Below, piece after piece: positions 24,115-36,460 of a stretch of DNA of 64,000 nucleotides. The position numbers and the translations under genes are program-made. Numbering within the stretch: the first letter of the stretch is position 1; the number at the start of each line of letters is the position of its first letter. The notes beneath the pieces were generated by a model. That model saw only the letters and a list, made by a program, of their open reading frames with translations, had not been told where the DNA came from and did no database searches. Source of the stretch: Siphonodentalium dalli (lineage: Eukaryota; Mollusca; Scaphopoda; Gadilida; Siphonodentaliidae); NCBI GenBank assembly GCA_032622095.1, contig CP136068.1:186735309-186799308 (forward strand), read 5' to 3'.

Positions 24115-27100
24115 CATACCAGAGCAGCACCAGTTATATATTGCGAAATAAGGTCCATGCAACACCAATCAGTGTCGCATCAGTTCAGACCAGAGCAGCA
24201 CCAGTTATATATCGCCACATAAGGTCCCAGTAACACCAATCAGTGTCGCATCAGTTCATACTAGAGCAGTAACAGTTATGTATCGCCAAATAAGGTTCCT
24301 GTAACTCCAATCAGTGTCGCATCAGTTCATACTAGAGCAGCACCAGTTATAAATAGCCAATTAATGTTCCTGTAACTCCAATCAGTGTAGCATCAGTTCA
24401 GACCAGAGCAGCACCAGTTATATATTGCCAAATAAGGTTCCTATAACTCCAATCAGTTTCGCATCAGTTCATACCAGAGCAGCACCAGTTATATATAGCC
24501 AATTAAGGTTCCTGTAACTCCAATCAGTTTCGCATCAGTTCAGACCAGAGCAGCACCAGTTATATATCGCCACATAAGGTCCCAATAACTCCAATCAGTG
24601 TCGCATCAGTTCATACTAGAGCACACCTGTTATGTATCGCCAAATAAGGTTCCTGTAACTCCAATCAGTGTCGCATCAGTTTATACCAGAGCAGCACTAG
24701 TTATATATTACATAATAAGGTCCCTGTAACTCCAGTCAGTGTCGCATCAGTTCATACCAGAGCAGCAACAGTTATATATTGCCAAATAAGGTCCCTGCAA
24801 CTCAACTCAGTTCATACTAGAGCAGCACCAGTTATATATTGCATAATAAGGTCCCTGTAACTCCAGTCAGTGTCACATCAGTTCATACCAGAGCAGTACC
24901 AGTTATATATTGCATAATAAGGTCCATGTAACTCCAGTCAGTGTCGCATCAGTTCATACCAGAGCAGCACCAGTTATATATTGCCAAATAAGGTCCCTGT
25001 AACTCCAATCAGTGTCGCATCAGTTCAGACCAGAGCAGCACCAGTTATATATCGCCACATAAGGTCCAAGTAACTCCAATCAGTGTCGCATCAGTTCATA
25101 CTAGAGCAGTACCAGTTATGTATCGCCAAATAAGGTTCCTGTAACTCCAATCAGTGTCGCATCAGTTCATACCAGAGCAGCACTAGTTATATATTGCATA
25201 ATAAGGTCCCTGTAACTCCAGTCAGTGTCACATCAGTTCATACCAGAGCAGCACCAGTTATATATTGCATAATAAGGTCCCTGTAACTCCAGTCAGTGTC
25301 GCATCAGTTCATACCAGAGCAGCACCAGTTATATATTGCCAAATAAGGTCCCTGCAACTCCACTCAGTTCATAGTAGACCAGCACCAGTTATATATTGCA
25401 TAATAAGGTCCCTGTAACTCCAGTCAGTGTCACATCAGTTCATACCAGAGCAGCACCAGTTATATATTGCATAATAAAGTCCAAGTAACTCCAGTCAGTG
25501 TCGCATCAGTTCATACCAGATCAGCACCAGTTATATATTGTCAAATAAGGTCCCTGCAACTCCACTCAGTTCAGACTAGAGCAACACCAGTTATATATTG
25601 TCAAATAAGGTCCCAGTAACTCCCACCAGTGTCACATCAGTTCATAACAGAGCAGCACCAGTTATATATTACCAAATAATGTCCCTGTCACTCCAATCAG
25701 TTCGTACCAGAGCAGCACCAGTTATACATGGCCAAATAAGGTCCATGTAACTCCAATCAGTGTCGCGTCTGTTCATACCAGAGATTCACCAGTTAAATAT
25801 TGCGAAATAAGATCCCTATAACTCCAATCAGTGTTGCATCAGTTCACAACAGAGCAGCACAGTTATGTATGGCAAAATAAGGTTCATGTAACCCCAATCA
25901 GTGTCGAATCAGTTCATACCAGAGCAGTACCAGTTATATATTGCCAAATAAGGTCCCTGTAACTACAATCAGCGTCACATCAGAGCATACCAGAGCAGCA
26001 CCAGTTATATTTTCCCAAATACGGTCCATGTTACTACAATCAGTATCGCATCAGTTCATACAAGAGCAGCACCAGTTATATATTGACAAATAAGGTTCAT
26101 GTAACCACAATCAGTGTCGCATCAGTTCATACCAGAGCAGTACCAGTTATATATAACCAAATAAGGTTACCAGAGCAGCACCAGTTATATATCGCCATAT
26201 AAGGTCCAAGTAACTCCAATCAGTGTCGCATCCGTTCACACTAGAGCAGTACCAGTTATGTATCGCCAAATAAGGTTCCTGTAACTCCAATCAGTGTCGC
26301 ATCAGTTTATACCAGAGCAGCACTAGTTATATATTGCATAATAAGGTCCCTGTAACTCCAGTCAGTGTCACATCAGTTCATACCAGAGCAGCACCAGTTA
26401 TATATTGCATAATAAGGTCCCTGTAACTCCAGTCAGTGTCGCATCAGTTCATACCAGAGCAGCACCAGTTATATATTGCCAAATAAGGTCCCTGCAACTC
26501 CACTCAGTTCATACTAGACCAGCACCAGTTATATATTGCATAATAAGGTCCCTGTAACTCCAGTCAGTGTCACATCAGTTCATACCAGAGCAGCACCAGT
26601 TATATATTGCATAATAAAGTCCAAGTAACTCCAGTCAGTGTCGCATCAGTTCATACCAGATCAGCACCAGTTATATATTGCCAAATAAGGTCCCTGCAAC
26701 TCCACTCAGTTCAGACTAGAGCAACACCAGTTATATATTGTCAAATAAGGTCCCAGTAACTCCCACCAGTGTCACATCAGTTCATAACAGAGCAGCACCA
26801 GTTATATATTACCAAATAATGTCCCTGTCACTCCAATCAGTTCGTACCAGAGCAGCACCAGTTATATATGGCCAAATAAGGTCCATGTAACTCCAATCAG
26901 TGTCGCGTCTGTTCATACCAGAGATTCACCAGTTAAATATTGCGAAATAAGGTCCCTGTAACTCCAATCAGTGTTGCATAAGTTCACAACAGAGCAGCAC
27001 AGTTATGTATGGCAAAATAAGGTTCATGTAACCCCAATCAGTGTCGCATCAGTTCATACCAGAGCAGTACCAGTTATATATTGCCAAATAAGGTCCCTGT

Positions 27101-27450
27101 AACTACAATCAGCGTCACATCAGTGCATACCAGAGCAGCACCAGTTATATTTTCCCAAATACGGTCCATGTTACTACAATCAGTGTCGCATCAGTTCATA
27201 CAAGAGCAGCACCAGTTATATATTGACAAATAAGGTCCATGTAACCACAATCAGTGTCGCATCAGTTTATACCAGAGCAGTACCAGTTATATATAGCCAA
27301 ATAAGGTCCCTGTAACTCCAATCAGTGTCGAATCAGTTCATACCAGAGCAGCACCAGTTATATATTTCGAAATAAGGTCCATGTAGTGCCGCATCAGATC
27401 ATACCAGAGCAGCACCAATTATGTATTGACAAATAAGGTCCCTGTAACCC
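24115..27450. repeat. 71-bp satellite array, about 47 units
   Basis: Tandem units of 71 bp are built from ACCAGAGCAGCACCAGTTAT, ATATTGCCAAATAAGGTCCC, TGTAACTCCAATCAGTGTCG and CATCAGTTCAT. Recurrent variants differ at the centre (GCCAAATAAGG, GCATAATAAGG, CGCCACATAAGG), and shortened ~54-62-bp units lack the GTGTCGCAT block. Variant order repeats, giving a higher-order duplication of 1140 bp. There is no coding potential. Confidence 0.97.
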
Positions 27451-27539
27451 ATTGCCACATATCGGAATTTGTGAAGTATGTTGTGTGGATAACAATTTCT
27501 ACTTCACGGTATACTGTAATTTATGTGTTACGTCACAAG

Positions 27540-28068
27540 TACTTGCCGCCCGAGCTCGGTAAATATTCACCTCCGTCAAAAACCGCCATAGACAGGGGTG
27601 ATGGTGAAGTATAGACGGACTTTGTTCTTGCGCCAATCAAGAGTATGGCATAAACAGTATGTTGTTGTCAAATTGCTTTCCTTTGTCATGTAAACAAACG
27701 CAAAAAAACATTACATTTCCTGGCTTTGTTTAGATCAAGATATGGTAAAAATAAAGAGCGTTATTCGTTACTTTTTCCTGATATGAAAAAAAACATTAAA
27801 CAAATAAAGAGCGTTTATATCATTTGTGTGTGATTAACCAATAGAATTTGCAGTGTTATGTAAACAGAAACAAATCTTCTTTAACACGAGCAGGCTCTTG
27901 TTTACATACACCATCGTACGTCTTGATGACAATATACCGTACTGTTTATGCGCTGATTATGTTTGGCATGTGGGCGGAGCTGTGCATGTTTTGATATTTC
28001 TTCTGTTGGTGGCGATTTGAACAAATATGAATATTTCTGCAGCGAACACCACCCGTGCATTTAAGCTA
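27540..28068. mobile_element. Foldback/MITE copy related to 8348-8841
   Basis: The left part (27570-27700) is the inverted counterpart of 8665-8800: CCGTCAAAAACCGCCA, GCATAAACAGTATGTTGTTG, TGTAAACAAA. The right part (27950-28068) resembles the reverse complement of its own left part: TACTGTTTATGCG, TTTTGATATTTCTTCTGTTG, GGTGGCGATTTGA, ending GTGCATTTAAG. Two internal AATAAAGAGCGTT motifs lie at 27750 and 27803. The left terminus is eroded, so no target duplication can be shown. Confidence 0.65.
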
Positions 28069-28339
28069 AAGTAAGGCAGTTCCATGTTCAAAACAGTCAT
28101 ACTACCATATTTGAATGTGGCTAAGATGGAACCAAGTTGGATGGCGAGTATATAAATACTCTGTATTGTACCTGTGACGTTATTGCTGAAGTCTTAAAAG
28201 ATAAAGCCCAATTTAGAAATATATAGTCACAACTCCCTCCCAATATCAATGTACCGGTACAATTGGTACTAATTTTTCCACATTTTATCATATCGTAGCT
28301 GTGTAACATGAAGACCAACAGCCAAATTTGGAATTGAAT

Positions 28340-28660
28340 CGTCACCCCTCTCCGACCCCCTGATAAATTTTAAGCTTATGCATTAAAACCCCTATGAATC
28401 ATCATCACCTACCCCCACCCCGATATAACAAATCTTGAGTTTCCGCATTAAAAACCCTATCAACCCCTACCCGCCAGAAAAGTATCAAGTTTCCGCATTA
28501 AATTAAATACCCCCATCAACCATCACCCCCTCCCATGCCCCCTCATATAACAAGTCTTAAGTTTCTGTATACAAACCCATCACCACCCCACTCCTGATAA
28601 TTATTAAGTTTCTGCATTAAATCCCCCATCATCCATCACCCCCACCGCCCTCCTATAAAA
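28340..28660. repeat. C-rich degenerate tandem repeat, ~60-70 bp
   Basis: Four to five units contain CCCC.(T)..(T)ATAACAA.TCT, TAAGTTTC.GCATTAAA and CCC.ATCA.CATCACC.CC. The C-rich / AT-rich alternation is on the + strand. Confidence 0.75.
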
Positions 28661-28664
28661 CGCT

Positions 28665-30990
28665 AGAAGCCAGCTCAGAACATTTTGAAGTACATGTAAT
28701 ACAAATAGTCATAAAATTATCAAACTGTCTAAAATTAATTGAGCTAGTCTTAGATGTATCTAAGACTGGGATATGTATGGTATACAGTTAGACAATTGAG
28801 TCCTTTTCTGCTTTCACTATCTTAAATTGCATGGTCAGTCACATTGGTGTAATAAATTATGTAAACATATGGAGTGTTGATTGGCTTTATATATGTAATG
28901 ATGATCATCTGATGTTTTCATCCAAGACATCCACCATTTCAATTTTGGATTGACTAAGTTATTCGAGCTTAGAATCATTTCACATAGATGCATTTTGTTT
29001 GGTCATGCTAACCAAGTGATCATAAGAAAATAAGGGTAAACAAGAAAACAATGTCATTTCATTTCAGTAGCCTGAAACTTAAGTACATTTCTAAGTAGGT
29101 CTTATGACCAATGGTGGAATGCACACTGTTTTCCGCATATGACCAACTTACATGAATTCGTGATATCCTTTTACCTTATGGCCTGGAGGTCATAAACATT
29201 CATTTGACTACCCCACCCCCGAACGAACTACAGTTATTACATACTACGAGTACATATGATTGGATGATTAATATTTTTCTCACCCTCCCCCAAATTACTA
29301 GTATTTAAACTATTACATACCAGTGTAAATAGTTGGATCCTTTTATAATTTAATACATAATACTTAGGAGTAACTAACCCATAATTGTTTATCACGATAT
29401 GTCGCAGTGATGACGGATGAAGCTATTATTAATAGTAGTATTATAATAACGAGACTTGATGGGGAGGTGAAGTGACTTGTTTTGGATGTGGATTTCCAGG
29501 CAGAGATCCACAGCGAGGACTATACAAGTAGCAGTATACATAGCCAGCGAACTGAAGCAGCTATATAATAAAATTTAACTCTGGCCGGATTATGTAAATT
29601 GTAAATCTCTGCTATGAATTCACATTCTCTAGAACTTGTCTTTTTAAAGGAATACCTGGAACACTTGACATAGCTTTGAAATATCGGTATACAATTCAAA
29701 AATAAATAACTTTATAATGGAACAAATTACAATGTAATTTCTGCAATTCCGTAACTTTTGTTGTGGCAATATGCATAGAGATGCCATTCGGGACTTGTCA
29801 CTTGCGCCCCCCCCCCCCACATAGATACACTGAATGACGAACGGCCATAATCAAAATATGGTATGTTTTCAGACATCCGACCTGCTGGCATCAGGTTTCT
29901 TCGCATTATTTTTGGACTTTTCTAGAAAGTTGTTATATGCTTCCTGGTATCAACATGTGTATGGTATGTATACAAATGGTATGGTATGTATACAAATAAT
30001 TGCAATTGTCGTCCTTTTCATTTTGGTGTCATAATGAGCTATAACGTACATTGGGATACCATCAGTCCAAAATGTATCAGTCTACATGATAAAACTCCAT
30101 GCCAATACTACGATCTATATGCTGTTTTCTGAATGTACAGCCGTTCAGAAGTAATTGTACCTACTCATCAGCACAGACAGATATGGGTAATATGACTGTT
30201 CATCTGGCATGGGATAACTGTCCATATATGAGGTACCTCGTCTTATAAGCAATTGTTAAGTCACTTCTGGAAATCGCGAGTGCACTTGGGATGAAACCAG
30301 ACTCCAGTACCATACTATACAGAGTAACATACAATCGAACTATATAGGAACATAGTTTGACAGTTTTATGTGATTTACCACATCGCTTGTACTTTCGTTG
30401 TTGGAAATGTCACTTATAACCTTGACTTTGCTTTGCAACTTATCTACTGCTAGTTCAAGCAAATACCTCCCACCCGTTAAGCCACTGACAAACTACAAGA
30501 GGAAAATCAACCAGGTTTCCAATTCCTTGTGTGTGAAATATCTGTCATGGAAAATAATCCGGTAAATGTTAGAATACAAAATTCAACGAGTCTATTGCGT
30601 GATGATGAAACTGAACGAACCTGTATGATGCGACGGTTTGATAATTTTCTGGATATGTCCTCCTGCGGACTGGGCAGCAATTGCTATTGGTCAATGAGAT
30701 CCATGTATACTTACTTTTAGAACGGTATACACGAGACCCAATGTATTGATCAGTAGCTATGTTCTTGTAACCACGCCTCGTTGATAGAGGGTAACTAACG
30801 ATTCGTATCAACATCAGTTATTTGATGATATATATATATCCGAATTGGTAAATTTGTTAATTCAGTTATTCGCGGTCGCATTTTGTTACAAATAGCCGTA
30901 GAGAGTGCCAAGTATGCTTAAATGTCGTATTAGATTTAATATAACCTACATAATTCCCTTATTCTTTTCGCGAAGATAGTCACAAACAGC
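28665..30990. other. Mostly no recognised feature
   Basis: Contains a poly-C tract at about 29806-29818 and a small direct duplication of GGTATGTATACAAAT at about 29960-30000. No gene, RNA or large repeat is recognised. Confidence 0.45.
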
Positions 30991-30999
30991 CATCTGCCT

Positions 31000-31420
31000 T
31001 AAATCAATCATGTTTATTGTGAAATAATTTGAACGACATGCCACCAAATTTCTAAGAACAATTCTTACTTGAGCGTGAATGAATACAAAATTTGTCGATC
31101 CTCTCAATCGTGGGCACCAATCTTGGTTGTCATTTTAATAGAACTGGCTACTATTATGTCCTAGTATTGCAAAAAATGATATTAATATAATAGGACTATT
31201 GGTTTTATAAGATATTGCAATGCGATGGTGGTGTTAATTGCGACATGACAAATTTTATAATTTCCATCCATATACCGGCCACCATATTGGCAGCCATCTT
31301 GGGGTTAATATGTCATGTAGTAACCGCCGACATTATCATACATACAAATTATATCCACCCACGCTGCATTATTGTCTTTATGGATTTCGAGAAGATGACA
31401 AAAATTGGTACACTAGTACC
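31000..31420 (+). repeat. Direct repeat family D, copy 1
   Basis: Ordered blocks shared with 33600-34000: TTACTTGAGC.(T/C)GAAT, GGGCAC.A.TCT(T)GGT, TTTTAATAGAA, TGATGTCC/TATGTCC, ATTGGCAGCCATCTTGGGGT, a TCAT..TACA.AC.AA block, ATCTCCACC.CGCT/ATCCACCCACGCT, and GAGATGACAAAAAT. Similarity is roughly 65-75%. Confidence 0.72.
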
Positions 31421-31468
31421 CGTACGACTGACGCAGATATGCCAAGAAGAAAGGACGCTAGCAACTAA

Positions 31469-31770
31469 ATGGACGGAATTACGAGGTAAGCAAACAATCT
31501 TGTAATTCACACATCCTTGATATACCAACGGCGAAGCATGCCCGAAGACAGCAGACGACAGGCCGACGAACGCGACTAGAACCAGTTCTCAGCGAGCAGC
31601 TAGCAGTGATCAACGACTCTTGGACGCTATGAAGACAGCTAGGAACTCGCGACGGAAACATGGATAGGAATACAAGGTAAACATTACAATTTTGTATTTA
31701 TAACAACGCTACACCGATGTACCAACGAAGAAGCGAATCAGACGACATGCCGATGAACTCAACTGGACAT
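31469..31770. repeat. ~190-bp tandem duplication
   Basis: 31469-31585 and 31660-31770 share ATGGA..GAATTACGAGGTAA/ATGGATAGGAATACAAGGTAA, a C.AAT.TTGTA block, GATATACCAACG/GATGTACCAACG, GAAGC..., CAGACGACA and CGAACGCGACT/GATGAACTCAACT. An AGACGACAGGAAGAC-type word recurs downstream to about 31930. A GTAAG/GTAAA at the same place in both copies mimics a 5' splice site, but no coding frame supports an exon. Confidence 0.65.
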
Positions 31771-31934
31771 CAACCGCGCAGACGACAGGAAGACACCCTC
31801 AACTGAAGACGCGAGCAGCCCCCGAATCACGTAGACGACAAGACACGCCCAGCTTATGAGGACACGAGAAGACCCCAACCCGAGCAGACGACAGGAAGAC
31901 AAACACAAATAGGAGAAGCCTGACGACGCCGAAG

Positions 31935-32610
31935 AAATACCATTGTCTTGTTTGTTATTAAATAATCCAATCGTTTTGATTGTCTGAGCGTTTTACATAC
32001 CCCGTCTTGGAACATCACATCATCACTGATCATTGCCAACTTGGCTTCCCATACCAAACAATAGTCCAAAAAAGCAAATGGCCACACATTTGTGTTCAAC
32101 TGATGGAGGGTGCCTTCAACTCAATGGATTTGTAGATAAAACAGTAAGTTATTTTATAAAAAGACGGTCCCTCTCCTCATCCAGGAATCCTAAACTATAA
32201 GATGCCACAATAATTATAACTGTTTGCTTTATTAGTTTTGACTTCTGGTGATTGGAATAATTTCGCTCACTTTCCAGTTAAGTTTCTCAATCAAATATAT
32301 CTTTAAAAAATATGGATGTGATGCCAAAAGATTTTTCAATCATATTCCTATATCCTTGTGAAATTTCATGTAAATTGGAAACATAGTGTTGCAATGGCTG
32401 GAATTTATCGGATACAGGGGTATAAAAACTCATTCGACCAACAATTTTATAATTTCACCCATACAGAGCCCCAGACAAACACGAGCAGAGACACTCTTCT
32501 ATATGCTTCTATATATGTGTGGGGCTCCCTGCAGGGTAATGGATGTTTTTTTCATTTTATGTCCTAAAAATTGTAAGAAACATTTATTTAAAAAATATGA
32601 TAAAAAATTG
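31935..32610. other. No recognised feature
   Basis: AT-rich, without a recognised gene or repeat. Confidence 0.4.
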
Positions 32611-32615
32611 TTAGG

Positions 32616-32682
32616 CCAATGCATTCTCTTATATATGCGAGGCGACCTATGGTCGACTCGCATATATAAGAGAATGCATTGG
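32616..32682. repeat. 67-bp near-perfect hairpin
   Basis: The arms CCAATGCATTCTCTTATATA+TGCGAG and its exact complement are 26 bp each. The 15-bp centre GCGACCTATGGTCGA is itself almost palindromic (CGACC-TAT-GGTCG). A transcript would form a single long stem with a three-base loop. Confidence 0.95.
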
Positions 32683-32699
32683 CACAGGGTAAACAAAAA

Positions 32700-33590
32700 T
32701 CCCGACTTACGACTGGATTTGAAATGGCGGGTCACAAATGTCCAAATATACATAGCTCCTTAATATCTAACGCCAGATGTGTTACAGTTAAATTCAAATG
32801 CATCTATAGTTATCCCACTATGCGCGACGTGAGTGGACCGTGTATAGTGCGTATCCTGATATAATATTGTGGAAGTGTTAAATGCGCAAATGGCTAAAAC
32901 AAAATGGGGATCACGAGTCTTGGTGTAATTTGTCGCTTCATCTCAGAAATGACATATAGCAACAATTTCTGTGCAGACCAGAATCTGATCTACGATAACT
33001 CATCCATAATAACTCCGAATGTGTTGAGCGAAATCAGTAGCTGGACAAGATAGCCGTAGTTTAGTATTTACTGAACAGCGTGTGGAGAAGACATGCACAT
33101 GTCTTTGTACAATCGGGTCGAAATGGGGACGAGGAATTATTTGCCATATTGTTTTCCGTCGGTGTTGCATGTAAATACGAATATTAAATACAGCCCGCTT
33201 GATACATTAATGTCATGGGTTTTACGTTTCACACACCAATGGTACTCGCAACAGCAGCAGGTCTCCTAGTCCGAATATGACCCGTTCAGATGTAACATAA
33301 CGTAGACAAGTATACTTTTCCACTAAGTTGGAAACAACATTTGATATTTCTGAAGGATATCGCCCAATCAAGTAGGGGTGTGAACCCGCATCAACCTCGT
33401 CTAGCCCAGAGTTCGATAATGGTACCACGACATATCCATCTCATATGTACAATCATATCTGGTAGCACTTGGAATAATATTCATTTAGAAAGAGTTACCT
33501 TCTATTGTCGGGTTTAAGTAATTTCATATTGATTATGTCAAAGACGACTGGCATAAATAACAATCAGGCAGTCAATGTACTACTGTTACT
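32700..33590. other. No recognised feature
   Basis: AT-rich, with short spurious frames only. Confidence 0.4.
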
Positions 33591-33599
33591 CGGTTTTTC

Positions 33600-34000
33600 G
33601 TTTTAAACAATCCTGTTTTAAATACCTCGCTCAAATTGCCACATATTTCAAGGAACACGGATTACTTGAGCACGAATGCTCATGAATGCAAGATTCCGTT
33701 AATAATGGGCACTATTCTGGTAGCACTTTTAAATAGAATTGCGCATCATGATGTCCCGGAGTAACATGATACAATGAATATAATACTTTGGGTTGTGTGA
33801 GACATTAGATGGCGGTAATGACGGCGATAAAAGTGAAACATGACATATTTCACCATTTATTGTGACCACCGTATTGGCAGCCATCTTGGGGTTTGTAAGT
33901 CATTTTGTAATCCAAAAACGACAGTGAGTCATCGTACACACTAAACATCTCCACCACGCTACATTCTGCGCTTAATGGCTTCCGAGATGACAAAAATGGC
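33600..34000 (+). repeat. Direct repeat family D, copy 2
   Basis: Counterpart of 31000-31420 about 2.6 kb downstream in the same orientation. The shared ATTGGCAGCCATCTTGGGGT block is exact. Confidence 0.72.
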
Positions 34001-34425
34001 TTTATGTTATTTTTGGAGAAAAATACCTAAATTTTATCAAATATTTTGTGCCAGGAGGTGCATTGTGCAATATTTTCACTTTATTGTTCGAGTTTGTAAA
34101 TCGGGATATATACCTTAAGCTACAGTTTATAGTTTAGCAGTTCATCAATGACCGCTGTGTTAGTTAAGCCATTTAAGCAAGTAATTGTGCGTTCTTATAT
34201 ATTTCCCAATTTCCTCCTACATTTTGGGTTGTTATGTCATTTTTTTAATCCAGGCGGAATGAAATTGCCGTATTCACCAATTATCTCCACCTTCTATATT
34301 CTTGTTTTTTTTTTGCTGCCTTCCATAAAATATAAAAAATGCATTTTATATCATTTTTTAGAAAAATTCAAAAATTTATAAAAATTTGGGGTCTGGGGGT
34401 ATATTATACAGTTGTCGCCCGCGAT

Positions 34426-34538
34426 TGAGTGAGACACGGGGTTTTCTCGCCCGTTCGAGACCTGGAATGTCACCCGAGGGCCGCCAGGCCCGAGGGTGAC
34501 ATTCCAGGTCGAGAGCGGCGACAAATCCCCGTGTCTCA
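34426..34538. repeat. GC-rich foldback hairpin, ~110 bp
   Basis: Outer arms pair GTGAGACACGGGGTTT...CTCGCC with GGCGACAAATCCCCGTGTCTCAC. Inner arms pair GACCTGGAATGTCACCC with its complement GGGTGACATTCCAGGTC around a GC-rich loop (GAGGGCCGCCAGGCCCGA). The stem has small internal mismatches and stands out sharply from the AT-rich surroundings. Confidence 0.9.
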
Positions 34539-34559
34539 CGAAAACAAGGGTGACAAATG

Positions 34560-35145
34560 TTTTGTTATCTGACTAAGGAGTACACACGAACCTCCTTAAT
34601 AGCAGGCATAAATGCGCGCATATATTTTTTAATCCAGTTCGAAAAGTTAATTTTATGTTGAAATCCTCGCTATTTAAAAAATATAACATTCATAACAGAC
34701 CCAGCTATTCTCCGGTCAGTTTGCTGGTCGTATGGTGGGAATCGGTTCACGGAAAGAGTAGTAAAGCAATTTCGAAGTTGAGTAGCCATGCAGCGAAATG
34801 TTCGGTTTCTTTTCAAATGAGCGTAAAGACGAAGGCAGACGTGTTAATTTCCAGAACGCTAAAATGTGAAACTAACACGTTGTAGCGGTGCAAAATAAAT
34901 TGACAACTGTTACAGATTGTTACGCAACATAAGGGTATTCTTCTGAAGTCTGAGGAATGTATTACCGAAAAGAAATAGTCAATTGATAAGCAGTAAAGAG
35001 TGGCTATTTGATCTTTAGAGCTTAGCACATAAACGTATTTGAAACGTATGTACATCGTATGTGCAATTGTCTGCAGCACATACCAACTGCATAATAAGGT
35101 TTATCTATTTGTCCCACGGTATTTATTATTGGTATAAAAAGGTCC
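34560..35145. other. No recognised feature
   Basis: No gene, RNA or repeat is recognised. Confidence 0.4.
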
Positions 35146-35149
35146 AATA

Positions 35150-35255
35150 GGAACCAGTGTTCGCGCTGGACCTAACAATTTTGTGGCCAAAACTTGAGCC
35201 AAATAAATATTTTATTAGCCAAATGAAAAAAAACTTTGGCCAAATTAAATCCTCA
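35150..35255 (+). repeat. Dispersed repeat family E, copy 1 (left flank of inverted duplication)
   Basis: Blocks AGTGTTCGCGCTG, GTGGCCAAAACTT, TTTATTAGCCAAAT and AACTTTGGCCAAATTA recur inverted at 50115-50235. Both copies lie just outside the arms of the large inverted duplication. Confidence 0.65.
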
Positions 35256-35259
35256 TTTT

Positions 35260-36095
35260 CTCGGCGCTTCACAATTAATGACTAAAATATTTGTTTTAAA
35301 CTTTATTTGTTACTCAGAATAAAAACATAACTAAAACAACTTTAAAAACAATATTATATTGCAACATAGGTGAATGCATCTCGTCCCTTGAAGGGAGACT
35401 TTCCCCCAAATTGCAATACTTTCCCGGTAAAACCAGCGATCTAGTATCGATAATATATATTTTTTTTAAATTAATTTGAGTCAAATATGTTTTGCTGACA
35501 ACATTCCGATTAACAGGATATCATAAAAGTTAAATTTAATTATTTAATATAAATTAGTTTATGACTGGGAGTCATACCACCCCTGTCATACCACCGGTCC
35601 TGTGCAGCGAGGTAGCAGTGGTTGTGGTACTATGTAAACGAGTTAGCAGGGAACCCCAATCACGCCGGTAGCTTTCAGAATATATCACGAATTTCCATCA
35701 GCGAACATATATAAGGATATAAGACATAATTGGCGAGTTATTCCCATAGGAAATTTCATATAATTACCACAGATGACCAACTATATTTTTTACAAACAGT
35801 TAATCAATAAAGTCCCAACAGACTGTAACTTCGGCCAGGATAGTCGTGTATTGTACATACTTTCTAGTGTGCCTTTTAACGTTAAAAACATCTATTTTCA
35901 TATCACTTGATAAAGACTTCACAAAAGACCGAAAGCTTGTGTGCATTATACACTAATGGGTCTATAAAGGCATTCCTGTCATGTATAACATCAAACAGCA
36001 CGACCAGCAACATCCATCGATAGTTTGAGTTAGAACGACGACGATAGGACAAAGGACCAACTTTGCACACACGGTCATTGAAAAAGAGTCTGGTG
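35260..36095. other. No recognised feature
   Basis: Unique flank left of the inverted duplication. It is not mirrored on the right side. Confidence 0.4.
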
Positions 36096-36346
36096 CATGT
36101 GATGATAAGGCCCCCAGTTGGGGTTATTTCAGGAACGATAACTCTATCCGACCTATATGCAGTACTCCCGTCTAGACAGTTTGACCTATATTCTCCGCCC
36201 ACGCATTGCATCATGGTCTATTTGTACCGGTTGGACATGTCCGGACATGACCCGCTGGTTATATCCAGACTTCTCCATATGAATGGTATATTATCTACAT
36301 GTATATCACGTGATGATCTCGGTGGGGTAGCTTCAGTCTTGAATGT

Positions 36347-36460
36347 TAAAGGGACACTAGGCTCTCACTGGGGATCATTATTAAAGTGACACTCACTATG
36401 GATGAATGTTAAAGTAACACATGGCGCACACTGTGGGATAATGTTAAAGTGACACTCGCA
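36347..36460. repeat. ~45-bp tandem repeat inside the left arm
   Basis: Units share GAATGTTAAAG.(G/T)ACAC and a CTCACTGGGG/CACACTGTGGG block, in three to four copies. Mirrored at about 49295-49405. Confidence 0.75.

Noticed and set aside
24115-27450. CRISPR-like regular spacing
   Set aside because: Units are contiguous 71-bp tandem repeats without unique spacers, in clearly eukaryotic DNA. It is a satellite.
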